This document shows, one piece after another, positions 36,700-47,189 of a stretch of 64,000 nt of DNA (position 1 is its first letter; each line of letters starts with the position of its first letter). A program made the position numbers and the translations under genes. The notes beneath the pieces were generated by a model. It did no database searches. It had not been told where the DNA came from and worked only from the letters and a program-made list of their open reading frames with translations. Location of the stretch: assembly GCA_017591395.1 (NCBI GenBank), contig WEDG01005121.1, positions 1 through 64,000 on the forward strand, written 5' to 3'. This stretch comes from Schistocephalus solidus (Eukaryota; Platyhelminthes; Cestoda; Diphyllobothriidea; Diphyllobothriidae).

Positions 36700-36838
36700 C
36701 AGTTGAACATTTGCCGGCAATATTCATCTGCCGTGTGCGGGTGCTGGTGGAGCTCGAGTGTGAGCTTCTAGGCAGAGCGGAACGAGTGAGTTCCCTTAGC
36801 GATCGGTGAGCGTTCATCAACGAATGCAAGTCAATATT
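36700..36838 (+). repeat. SINE 3' portion
   Basis: Carries the 3' block 'ctggtggagctcgagtgtgag ... gatcggtgagcgttcatcaa'. It is followed directly by a full-length copy in the same orientation. Confidence 0.75.
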
Positions 36839-36852
36839 TCCCATTTAAACGG

Positions 36853-37135
36853 CAAGCTGAGCCCCGAGGCTCAGTGGTTAGAGCGTTAGACTTCCGATCA
36901 ACAGGTCGCGGGTTCGAGCCCCGGGTGGTGCACCACCCGGGGTTTGGTATGACTGGCGGATGATGGCTAATGAGTCAGAATTTGCCAATCCAGTCTCCCT
37001 TTGCTTTGCTGGCAATGTTCGTCTGCCTATACTACCAGCCATTGTGCAGCTGCCAGCTAGGCTTGAGAGTGAGCCACAAGGTGCAATGGGATGGGTGAGT
37101 CCCGTAAGCTATCGGTGACCGTTGGTTTGACGGCA
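36853..37135 (+). repeat. Near full-length tRNA-derived SINE
   Basis: The head (36853-36925) is a tRNA look-alike: A box ggctcagtggttagagcg, anticodon-like loop after ttaga, B box ggttcgagcc. The ancestral loop in other copies is cttctaa, pointing to tRNA-Arg(TCT). A perfect 24-bp palindrome (36919-36942) follows the B box, then the hammerhead-like segment (36951-36995), then the 3' block ending 'gatgggtgagtcccgtaagctatcggtgacc'. No coding capacity. Mobilisation would need a partner LINE. Confidence 0.9.
36951..36995 (+). ncRNA. Hammerhead ribozyme-like motif in SINE body
   Basis: GACTGG, then CGGATGA (one change from CTGATGA), a 14-nt stem-II hairpin that here pairs over five positions including a T-A base, GAAT (last A changed), TTGCCAAT, and CCAGTC restoring a perfect 6-bp stem I. 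Two core substitutions probably inactivate this particular copy. Confidence 0.55.
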
Positions 37136-37149
37136 TCTTGTGATTGCTT

Positions 37150-38489
37150 GTGTGTAACAGCCTACAAGGGCTCCGCTGATAGGGAGTCACAGGACCCCTT
37201 ACAAATGTTGTTAATCACGCAGTATAACAAAGGTTCTCTGGAATAGTAAAAACGTATGATTGGAGGGAAGAGAGCGGGTATACTAATCGAAAATCGGGGA
37301 GTAAGGTAAAAGGGGATGGATAATGGATTTCATCTGAAAGGAAATCGGTGAGTGTGAGGAATCTAACTGAGAGGGAAGACTGCTATCAAGAAAGATTCGC
37401 TGTTGAAAGTTTGCGAGTTTGTGAAAGCGATTTTTAGAATCCAAAATGGACTCTCAAAGACGAAAATAGAAGTTGTGGAGATGGTGCCATTTTTATTATT
37501 CCTCTCACATACCTGATTTTTGCGAGTTGGCTGAATGTGTGTTATGATAAACCTTTCGAATTTACAATATTTAAAACGCGGAAAATTGCAAAGTAATCAC
37601 CACTCGTTGAAGGACGATCTGAAACTCGCCGTAATCGTACACACGGAATACGTCAAAAAGAAATTTGACTAGCGGAAAGTCCTCTTAGTATACGCAAAAT
37701 GGTATGTTTGCGATTGCACCTGACAATTATATTTAAATTTATTAGTCACTCCCCGGCCTGTTAACATGAAAAATTCTATTACGGTGACGTCGCTATCGGT
37801 GAAATCAAACGAAACTCCGTGTGCGATAGTCAAATGCATCTCGAACAGTGTAGGTTCGGAAGGGAAATCAGCCAATTCCTGCGAAACCGTGTTGGAATAT
37901 AGAATCGAAATTTAGGCTGTTTGTTAACGGCCATGCTTTATATTGCCCGTAGCGTACCTTGAGCGCACTACAATTGGGCGCTCGAAGCATTAGTGGACGG
38001 TTTATTCTACTCATAACTTGGAATTAGTAAAAGAAACTTAAAAAAGGACAGATGAAAAACTAACCACAATTACTGTGCACAACTGAAAGGTGTACTGATG
38101 TGTACGTGGCTGCGAATTGAAAAACACAAGCAAAACGGCAAACACTAAGTTTTCCTATGTCGTCTTCTGGTTTTATTTTACAACGCAGAGCACGTGAAAT
38201 GTTGCCATACTGTGTTCCAAACTATTTGGCAGTGTTCTCGACGTAGATTGAGCCTTGTTTTGAATAAATGACTTGCTTGTGCGCCATATACCATCACAAA
38301 TGCTTCTTCCATTTAGTGCCTCTTTAAAATTGAATAAAAGACTAAAATCTGCAAAATAACTCACGCAGTTGCTTGGAGGATATTCCATAGTAATCAGTAT
38401 TCCACCCATACCTGAGTGACTTTCCATTTGTAAGCACGTGCAGCGACTTTCGATGCACATGGAAGCTCGACCGCGGTGTAGCACGACAT
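37150..38489. other. No recognised feature
   Basis: Unique-looking AT-rich sequence with short open frames only. Confidence 0.35.
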
Positions 38490-38975
38490 CCACATACGCA
38501 GCATCCGTCGCACTGTCTCCTCCCTCCCTCACCCACCAGAGCCCGGTGGCAAGACAGAGTCATGAAGACCATAGATGGGGTAAAAAGTAGTGACTAAGAA
38601 GACTAAACAGCTCCTCTAGGTGTGTCACTCACACCTGATCGGCGTATGATCAAACCTTGTGGGGTCGGATCGAATCCAAGCGGATTGGGAATGTCATATA
38701 TAGACTGCAATAAGAAAGAGCTATTGCAACTTAACGCTCCGTCAGACATCTGATGCTGGGATGTACCCCCAGTGCCCGATTGATATATACAGTCCGTCTA
38801 CGCGGACCACATACTCCCTGTTCTCCACACAACACGTCAATTTTTCGTACAAAAGGGTAAGGTGAGAGGTTCGAATCTAAAACGCATGAGAGTGTCACGG
38901 GAGCCACATTAAGAAGTAGCCGTTGAGCCTGACTCGCAGTCCACCAATCAGTCATTCCACTCGCATAATGTAAGC
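38490..38975 (-). repeat. R1 repeat copy, diverged, minus orientation
   Basis: Shares 'cactgtctcctcc.tccctcacc', 'agagcccggtg', 'acagagtcatga' and the 'ggagccacattaagaagtagcc ... cctgactcgcagtccacca' block with the R1 copies at 63640-63715 and 32716-32790. Confidence 0.7.
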
Positions 38976-39085
38976 ACATTGCCCACTCCGCGCGTTTTTA
39001 ATTTTTTGGGGTTCACTTATAGGCGACTGAGGAGAGCAGACTAATAATAAAGGTCATCAATTTCCCCCACCCTCTTTTTTCCTAG

Positions 39086-39252
39086 TCCTCTTCAGCGTCG
39101 ATCACGATACGAACATCGGGGAGTGCACAATCGAGGACCACAGTGGCTCCCCTTGCGCCACTGAAGGGGAAAATAAGTTCCAGGTTCAACTCAAGCGCAG
39201 CTATGACTCGCAAAACGGAAATGCAGATTCAAAAAATTCAACGTCTCTGCAG
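39086..39252 (+). other. Candidate exon of an unknown gene
   Basis: A strong pyrimidine tract and acceptor (cccaccctcttttttcctag) is followed by 167 nt with an open frame. It encodes LFSVDHDTNIGECTIEDHSG and ends STSLQ at cag|gttaat. Composition looks coding, but no partner exon was found and I do not recognise the protein. Confidence 0.25.
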
Positions 39253-40572
39253 GTTAATAAACCAGTTCCAGGAAAAATCCAATGACAACGAACACGAGTA
39301 TGCTTCTGTAATCTAAGTTGCGTGAGAAGATGATGAGAAAAGTCCGGCGCATGGTGACTTGCAACTCTTGTCTACAAATGTGCCCTTTCGTGTTTGACAA
39401 ATGGTCATATTAGAAGGGTCCGTATGCCAAATTTTGTATTTTGTAAAAAGTACTCAAAACTTGGTGATATAAACAGCATTTCGCCTGCTTAAACGTCTTT
39501 ATTCAGTGGATGCCGGATGCCTCACGTGCCACATCTTAATGGACAGTTGACGCTAATTGGTCTGTACCTCCGTAAGCCATGCGTGCGAAGTGAACAACAG
39601 GCCATAGCCTTGAAGAAGTCACCCGGCAATAATTTCCTATTTGCGAGAAAAAAATAGAAAGAGAGAGAGAGCGAGGGGGTGTGAGATTTCTTGCACGGTG
39701 GCACTAAAAACCCCTGCAAGGAAGTGGTATGCTCAACCGTTATGCGTCAAGAGTTGCTACTCTCCAGCGCACGAAAATTCAGTCGAAGCAAAGGCCTGAG
39801 AGACAGAGAAAAAAACAACTGGGTGGGCTCTTTTGCCAGAAAAAGCCAGGAATCCAATGAAGTAATTAATCTGTGGAAACATCCCAACTTGGAAATAAAT
39901 TACGGCTGGCCAACGACGGCAGCCATTTAAGTAACCCCGCTCTTTGCTGATTTACGGCTCTCAGGGGCAGAAATAAATTATTTCCTCTCCATCTCTAAGA
40001 AAATTAACTTTTTGTTTGCAGTCATACTGCATGCAAAGGCGGGCTTTTTGAAATTGAGCCATCATTTTTATGCACTCCATTCGCACGTGAATCCTCTTAT
40101 ATGTACGTCGATTGGCCATTATATACCGAATTTTAACCGTTTTTGTTTATTCAAACTTCAAAATGAGGTCATCAGCGCAAGACGCTGGCACCATTTTGAA
40201 CGAAGTCCAAATTGATCGATATTTTGAGACGCATTCAAGGACGATTCTTCGCAGTGAATGGAAGACCTTTTTTGCTGAAAGTTTTGGAATTTAACTTTCA
40301 AAATAAAGCGTAGCTCTCTTTCTTTCTTTCTCTTTTTAGTTTCCACACCTGACACGGTTCATTAAGGCCCTAACGTGTGTCCGATGTGAATGCCGTCCGC
40401 CAGGCTCCTCGGGTCGAACCGACGTGCGTTTTCACCTAGGAGCGGGCACATAGCAACTATCTATCGGGGCCAGAGATGCCTTATTAATAGCTAGAAGATA
40501 ATGACTTGTTGGTAGCTAGCCTTCGTCCCTTTGAGCCAACCGAATTCATGTCGTAGGCAGAAAACGACTCAA

Positions 40573-40765
40573 TATTCTGAAAGATGAGCGCCACCGATCG
40601 TGTTACGGAACAGACTCTTCCCATTGTGCTGTGGGTCTCCCTCTTGAGCCCCATCAACAGCCGCAAAGCAGCTAGTTGTATAGGCAGATGAACCTTGCCG
40701 GCAAAGACAAGGGCGACTGGAATGGCCATTTATGGCTTATTATCCGCCATCAGCCCAACCGCAAC
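40573..40765 (-). repeat. SINE, 3' two-thirds, minus orientation
   Basis: Reverse complement of the SINE body and 3' block. The hammerhead segment at 40715-40759 has CCAGTC and an altered core (ctgatgg ... taaa). It lies head to head with the next SINE. Confidence 0.8.
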
Positions 40766-40779
40766 CGACAGAAAACGCG

Positions 40780-40935
40780 TACGGTACTCAGTGTTTCGGA
40801 TGGTGCACTTCTAATCAACAGATTCAAGCTTTCGGGGTTGTAAAACCTGGGCTTGTGTTTGACTGGCTGATGATGACTAATAAGCCAGAAATTAGTATTT
40901 AAATGCCTCTTCTCTTTGTCTGTCATTGTTTTATA
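40780..40935 (+). repeat. SINE head and body fragment
   Basis: Degenerate tRNA head (cttctaatcaacag), then GACTGG CTGATGA at 40861-40873, a 14-nt stem-II hairpin and GAAA at 40888-40891. The 3' strand of stem I is lost. Confidence 0.75.
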
Positions 40936-41519
40936 TCCAGTTTTAAAATGTTGATTCATTTCCTCACTTAGAGGGCCCTCTTGTTCAGCCATGTACTCAC
41001 GCACTTGTGCTTGCATTTTGTCACAAACTGCCATCTGAAGTATGCTCAACCCTCCAAAAAAGTTCGTCTTTCTTCCGTAAACGGTTACGTTGGACTTGAT
41101 CAAACGACCGCAAGGGTCCGTACATGGTTTAGCCTGTTCTGCAACTCAAGTCATTTATGAAAGCCTAAAATTTCGTTCGGATTTTATAGCCAATCAACTG
41201 TCTTTGGGCGTTATTCTGCTTACACAAAAAATGTTTTTAAACCTGCCTAAAGGAACTCTTGGTCGTTGATTCTGTCCACATCAATTCGACTTCCTTCTGG
41301 TATTACGGCGAAAATTCGGTAATTCCTGCATTCAAAATAAAAGCACACATTCATTTTTCCACATAATTGAATCTTGCTATTTTTCTTTCAAAATGGACAC
41401 CCGTTTTGTCTAGACAACAGTCCGAGTGCATAAGCTTTTACCTCAAATTGCTGACGATGGCCGAACGCCTGAAAATTTAACCACGACCTGGTTTTGAGGC
41501 TCAAAATCTGGACCTGAGG

Positions 41520-43010
41520 ATCAATCTGATTGCAAACATGGTCCAAGAAATGGCTCCTAGAGTTCAAAATGCAAAAAGTGTGCCGTTCTCCACCCGCGCC
41601 AACTAATTATCTTCCAAGTGACAACCTGAGGGCGTATTACTTGAACGAGACTCAAATTCTCATGGAATGTTCACAAAATGACCTCGGTGTTCGGACACAT
41701 AGCAATCTGAAGCCATCAAGACAGCAAAAAACACCATGCGCTCCTGCCTTTCAAATCTGCTGTCTTCTCTCGAAGTTTGAACCAGTGCTTTAGAAAGGTA
41801 ACTCGAAGTCGATGTATTGTGCATCGATTTCCGCAAAGCCTTTGAAGCTTCTGAACTGGATAAAGTCATTTCTGGTTGGTCGAAAACAATGCGTCTGTAT
41901 AGGAGAGGATAAATCGGACTGGGTAAACCTGAGTAGTGGCATTTCTCAAGGCTCCGTTCTCGGTCACTTACTTTTTATCCTTTATGTAAATGACAGTCTT
42001 TGGGAGCTGAAATGCGGTAAGATCATGTTTGCCGATGAAGTTAAGCTGTGAAAAGTCATTAAAGACACGAGTGATCAAAATGCTCTGCAAAATAATCTGC
42101 GCAGACTGCAAATATGGCCAGAGAAGTGGGTCCTAGATTTTTATGTGTAAAAGTGTGCCGTTCTCTGCCTGCGTCCAGCTATTATTCTTCAAACTGACAA
42201 CGTAAGGGTATATTACCTGAACGACACTCAAATTCCCATCGAATTTTGGAATACAGAACAATCTGAAGCCATTATTGCAATACGTCAAGGCTGCAAACAC
42301 CGCCAGCCGATTACTACAAGCTATCAAAAGGGCGTTTGTAGCGTTCGGCGAAGACCTCTTTGGTAAAGTCATCGGTACCTTCGTTCGACCTCACCTAGAA
42401 TATGGCATACAGGTGTGGCGGCCATGGCTCGTTAAAGGCAACATATATCTCGATTAAGTGCAACGTCGCGAAACAAAGCTAGTAAGAGGTCTAAAATACC
42501 ACTATTTTTTAGAGAGACTAGAATGCCTAAACCTATTCCCCCTAGGTTACATGCAGCAAGGATGTTATCTTATCTTAGTTTACAAAGGTTGCGCTTTGCG
42601 TATATGTTTCAGTGGCACCTCTCGCCTCATCTTCGTGGACACGAAATGAAGCTGCGCAAGAAAATGTCCAGGCTAAACTTCCACTCTGAATTCTTTATGC
42701 AACGGGTAGTGAAACAGTGTAATGATCTCCCACGATCAGTCGCGGTGGCGACATCCCTAGAGCTTTTCAAGTATCACATGGTTAATTATATGTGTCCCTT
42801 GTTTTCCCCCGATGATCTTAATTTTGAAGTAACACCACGTCAACTCCAGACATTAGTTATTTGTAAAAGCAATGCTACTTCTATTTTTTGAATACTATTT
42901 ATATAGTGTACATTGTTTAGAGTACGTACCTACCTGTATCTGACACACGGGCATGTTAGGAATAGGGTTTTCAAAGGCGTTGCTTATCACCCTCTCCAAA
43001 TAAATTGATA
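41520..43010 (+). pseudogene. CR1-like retrotransposon RT, copy 2, with scrambled 5' end
   Basis: 41740-43010 is nearly identical to 31437-32692. It has [38 protein letters not shown], the same mutated [10 protein letters not shown] followed by the same TGA, the C-terminal FVRPHLEYGIQVW, a stop near 42455, and [20 protein letters not shown]. The preceding 41520-41738 duplicates a later part of the RT but in better shape: it keeps NDLGVRTHSNLKPS, which copy 1 and the downstream part of copy 2 have lost by deletion. So the fragment order is rearranged. Confidence 0.85.
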
Positions 43011-44985
43011 TGTTTACGTTAATTTTTTCACACGTCGCTGATCGCCCCAGGAACTTTTTATTTTAGTCTAACGGCTTTGGGGTCACTTTAAATAATTAAT
43101 CTGACCAAATTAGGACAAAATCCGAGGTCTCGGTGTGATCCGAGTCTCTGATAGGAAGTGCATGGACGGTGTACAGCCGACGTTCTAACCACCCGAATTA
43201 CCGGATCCTGACCGAGATCCATACTTCATTAATTACTTTGGGGTCGCTTTACTCGTCTAAGCTACAGCAACAGATGTAATCCACCAATTAAAATACAGCA
43301 AACTGACTAACCAATCAGGGCTTCCTAAGCCAATAAACTTGAATTCTCCAGATGGCCACAAAACTCAATTAAGAGTCTTTTTGGCCTTTTTAACTAAAAC
43401 ATCATTAAGAATATGCAGGTCTCTGTCAGGGCTCGTAAGTCAGATGATTAGTGCATTGACTGTACTGCACTCCTGTCCGTGCTCTTCTGGGTTTGAATAC
43501 CCCCGAGACTGCCGACTTTTTCGAAATTGCGTTCGATGAATTTTAATTTTTTTCCGCATGACTGCAGAATGTGTTGGGCAAAGCGGAGTTTTTTCTGGAT
43601 GACCGCCAAGCCTTTAGTGTATGTACGCTTATTTTGTATCGTGAGGGGATCAATGCCAAAACTAATTTCCCACATTTTGAATGGGAAATTCTAGATGACC
43701 AACTGTACTCTAATTAGTTAGCTCACTGTTTCAGGCACAAATTCGAAAATTGAACTACGGGTAAGGGCAGGAGCAGAATGGAACCGAAATTTCTTTTGCG
43801 CACAGAATCGTGTGACCGGACCAATTTGCTGCTACCATTTTATTAGCGCAAGCGAAGGAAAGTTGATTATGTGTTTTTTTCGTGCGCCTTCTATGAAGGC
43901 TCTTGCATGAACCAGACATCTTTCGTGTTGTAAAACGAAACTTGGATTTTGAGGAAAACAAGTTCTTTATATATCATGATTTTTTACCAGGATATATTCG
44001 AAAAATCACCCTTCGGGTGACTAACCATAAATTGTCATTGGGTATACAAATCAGGGCTCTGTATGTTTTCCTATTAATTATTAAGTTTCCTTGAAACGAT
44101 TGCCCATAATCCACTATTAAAGTAATTGAATTAGTTCTAAGTACTAAATGGTAAATGGATCGACACTTCAAATAACTTTTGATAGAATGACTTATTGCCT
44201 TCAATATCTCCTGTTAGGGCTCTTGAGTCACTTTTTGGATTCCTTTTGATTAACATTGGTAGGAATGCAAGCAGTTCATCTAGGTTGAACATATTATACA
44301 GTTTCTTCTGTTACAAAAGAAGGATTGGGAATTAAAATCGAGAATTGGATGTGAGGCAGTAATTTCGATTATTAAGTTAATTCACTTGCGAATTGCGGTC
44401 TTTGATCTCTACACTAGATAGGATATTGTTCGAAATTCTCGTTTCGCCTTTAAGTTTGTGGTCTATCACTTCCAACAACCTCTAGGAGTAGAAGTTCATG
44501 CATCTACTTGGTGTTAGAGTATACTTTTATAATGATTTAAATTGTAGTTATCTTTGTGTTGGCAGTAGCCTTTCACCTACAAATTAATATATAGTGTAAA
44601 ATAAAATTACACCAGGAAGTCATGCGTAAGGACGATGTCGCAGGTCGCATGCAAGTCTTCCAGTTCAATGTAGAAATGTAACAACGTTGACTTTTTTGTG
44701 GGTTGCAGCCATCATCGATCCACATAAACTGGTTTCCACTTCTTCCGTGGTGCATTCCGCAGCCAAGCCGATTTACGGACAATTAGATTTTGTCTCGTCA
44801 ATTAAACTGAATCTCAGTCGTGACGCCCGAACGTTGACTTCCAACACTGCTAATGTCCACTTGCACATAGTTCATATGAAACGTCCTTTTCTAAGAAGCA
44901 AACAGAACGAAACAGAAAAATAATAAAATTGATAAAGAGCACTTTATGTTTCTGTGTCTGAGTAGCAAAAATGCCCATTGAAAAA
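43011..44985. other. No recognised gene
   Basis: AT-rich. A weak tRNA-like stretch at about 43430-43510 (gattagtgcattgac ... gggtttgaataccc) may be an old SINE head. A 15-nt hairpin (tcaccc ttc gggtga) lies at 44006-44020. Nothing else was seen. Confidence 0.35.
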
Positions 44986-45624
44986 TTCAAAAGACAATTT
45001 GGCGAGTATATGTCAGCTTTCAAGTAATTCTCATCAGGCACTTACATTTATATCACTGTGTAACTAAGTCGAATATGCGGGGCAAAATATATTGGTCGCA
45101 CGAGCCGGCGTTTGTCTAAAAGAGTACGAGAACACCAACCAGCATGGTTAGGAAAGGGGTAGATAAAGAACATAAACAGCTCTATCCTAGCGCAGGTAGG
45201 AGACACAGGCCATCATGTAAATGCGAAAGAGGCATTCCGGGTAAATTACAAGGTCACCTCAGCCTATTCAAAATTCCTTGGACATCGGCTGTTGACTACG
45301 GCAAAAGCAGCTGCAATCAGGCTACGCAAACCGGTCCTGTGCTCTCAAAAGCAATTTATGCAGGCACCGCAATTACCGTGGCCGAAGGCCACCAATTTTG
45401 CCACCCGCATCTAATTACCTGTCCCGGCGGCCACAATTCCTCTGACCATGATCAGAAAACGGACCGAAATTTTTATTTCCCCCTTCCCCCACCCTGACAA
45501 CCGTACAATTTGTTCTACGTACCCGCATATTTGACTTAGTTACACAGTGATATACATGTAAAGGCCGGATGAGAATTCATCGAAAGCTAACGTACGCTCA
45601 CCAAATTGTTTCTGTTTCTTTGAA
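44986..45624 (+). mobile_element. Penelope-like element fragment: GIY-YIG domain between inverted terminal repeats
   Basis: Two imperfect inverted repeats of about 100 bp (44986-45082 and 45522-45624) bracket 440 bp of coding remnant. That remnant reads GAKYIGRTSRRLSKRVREHQ (from 45076), then after a frameshift VGDTGHHVNAKEAFRVNYKV and AAAIRLRKPVLCSQK, to about 45400. This is the GIY-YIG endonuclease of Penelope-like elements, which follows their RT. Inverted or partial terminal repeats next to 5'-truncated copies are a known habit of the group. Both repeats carry a hammerhead-like core. Confidence 0.8.
45561..45601 (+). ncRNA. Hammerhead-like motif in Penelope-like terminal repeat
   Basis: CGGATGA (45566-45572), short stem II (G-C, A-T), GAAA (45582-45585), then stem III GC...GC around an 8-nt loop and a UC cleavage-type dinucleotide at 45598-45599. 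The inverted partner on the minus strand at about 45042-45010 keeps a perfect CTGATGA...GAAA. Penelope-like elements are known to carry hammerhead motifs. Stem I pairing is weak here. Confidence 0.45.
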
Positions 45625-45689
45625 AGTTTCGTAGTCCAAAGTATGAATCATTTATATGCCTTCGCTCGGTAGAGAACGGGAATAGGATC

Positions 45690-45790
45690 GCCCCATGTTG
45701 ACTGTCGTAGTCCACAACAGTGTAGTAGAGTGTTGGTGACTTACGTTGGATTATAGTGAGAGCAGCCTTGCAAAGCATCTACCTCACTAT
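45690..45790 (-). repeat. R1-end fragment
   Basis: The block 'gttggtgacttacgttggattatagtgagagcag...ctacctcac' recurs in direct orientation at 46310-46410. The two flank the RTE zinc-finger remnant. Confidence 0.6.
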
Positions 45791-45949
45791 TTGTTCCACT
45801 TCCCCTCACTTATCACCAACACTATAAATTTTATCACCTGCAGCGTCGTTAGCAACACCACCAGTTCAAAAAACCACCTTTTCATTCTTTCATTAATGCC
45901 CAGCACATTCGCATCACCTTTCGGCTGACCCTTGAAACTCCATCACAAT

Positions 45950-46260
45950 GAACCTTGCGAACGCGTGTCCTGAGCCGTCGCATCCGCTTTACCTGCCCAT
46001 TCTGCTCCAGGGCATTTGGTCATCACATGGACCTTTTCGGCCGTATGCACCACTGATAGCACATTCACATCCCGCAGTTGGGCACCTCCGAATCCGCCTC
46101 ACCGAGATTGACGAATCAGGGTCTGGCGCTCTGACATGCATAAATCACACGCGCCTTGCCTGTCAAATACAGCCTGGAGCTTTCGGTATGTGTATATGTT
46201 GGCATAAGCGCCTCCACGACAACGGGACTAACGAAAATATCATCGTGACCAGCAGATCTT
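45950..46260 (+). pseudogene. RTE element zinc-finger tail remnant
   Basis: Frames read RIRFTCPFCSRAFGHHMDLF and GHLRIRLTEIDESGSGALT, matching the C2H2 tail of the element at 26681-27157 (finger, HLRIHxTE spacer, GAPT). It is heavily decayed. Only the tail is present. Confidence 0.65.
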
Positions 46261-46289
46261 CTGAACTTAAAATCTCAATTATCGCCGAC

Positions 46290-46460
46290 AGTTCAACCCG
46301 TCGTAGTCCGACAATGTCAGCCGTATGGTCCGTAGCAGTGTGCTGCAGGGATGGTGACTTAGGTCGGATTATAGTGAGAACAGACTTGCGCTGCGTCTGC
46401 CTCACTCTATTTTACTCCCCCCATCGGAGCCCACTGTCATAATAGAGTCAAGAAGAGCGG
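46290..46460 (-). repeat. R1-end fragment
   Basis: The reverse complement carries 'cttcttgactctattatgac', 'gagtgaggcagacgcagcgc' and 'ctcactataatccgacc', the distal block of R1. Confidence 0.65.
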
Positions 46461-46712
46461 AGCTGGGAGATGAAACCCATTATACAAATGGCTGTGCGAT
46501 TTATTTCAGGGAAAACTAGGTCAAGCTTAAGGTTAGGTTGAGTGTTATGCTTACACGACGGTTAACGTCAGGGTTCATATTAGGATCACAAATAGTTTTT
46601 CTGTTAGAGTAAGTTTTTCGGTTAGGACAAGGGTATGCGAACTTTAGCGCCCGTCCAGTTGTTTTACAAGGAGTGTAAATTCCCTCTGATGGCTAAACCT
46701 AAACTGGGCTAG

Positions 46713-47150
46713 ACGGCTGCTCACCGATCGGTTATGTGTCTCGGGGCGCACTCTCGAGTCCCGCCCGCAACCGCATAACGGCGAGTGGTATAGACAGAAT
46801 GATAATTCCAACAGAGTTAAGGGCTATTAAGCCAAAATGGCCATGCCAATCTTTCCTTTCTCTGTCGGAATTAGCATTCTGCCTACACCACTAGCCATAG
46901 TGCGGCTGCTGGCATGGCTCGAGAGGGAGCCCCAAGGCAGCTCTGTACGAGTGTCCCCCAACAGATCGGTGAGCCTTCATCAATCAATGCCAATATTCCC
47001 GCTGTAAACTGTTCACACAACGAACCCGTGGGGCAGTGGGGTAGAACGTTGGACTTCAAACCACCAGGTTGCGAGTTCGAGCCTCGGATGGTGCACCAAC
47101 TTGGGTTTTGTGTGGCTAGCTGATGACGGCTAACATGCCAGAAATGGCCC
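46713..47150. repeat. Cluster of three SINE fragments
   Basis: 46713-46800 is a minus-oriented 3' block. 46820-46990 is a plus-oriented body and 3' block ending 'gatcggtgagccttcatcaa'. 47030-47150 is a plus-oriented tRNA head (gttggacttcaaaccaccag, gagttcgagcctcgg) with a body that keeps CTGATGA ... GAAA. Confidence 0.8.
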
Positions 47151-47189
47151 AACGCCTAAATCGAAACTTGCAGTCAGCTGACCGACTGA

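Noticed and set aside
36853..36925. tRNA gene (A and B boxes, tRNA-like cloverleaf)
   Set aside because: It is the head of a repeated SINE: the same head is followed by the same body at several places, and the anticodon and acceptor stems do not pair properly.
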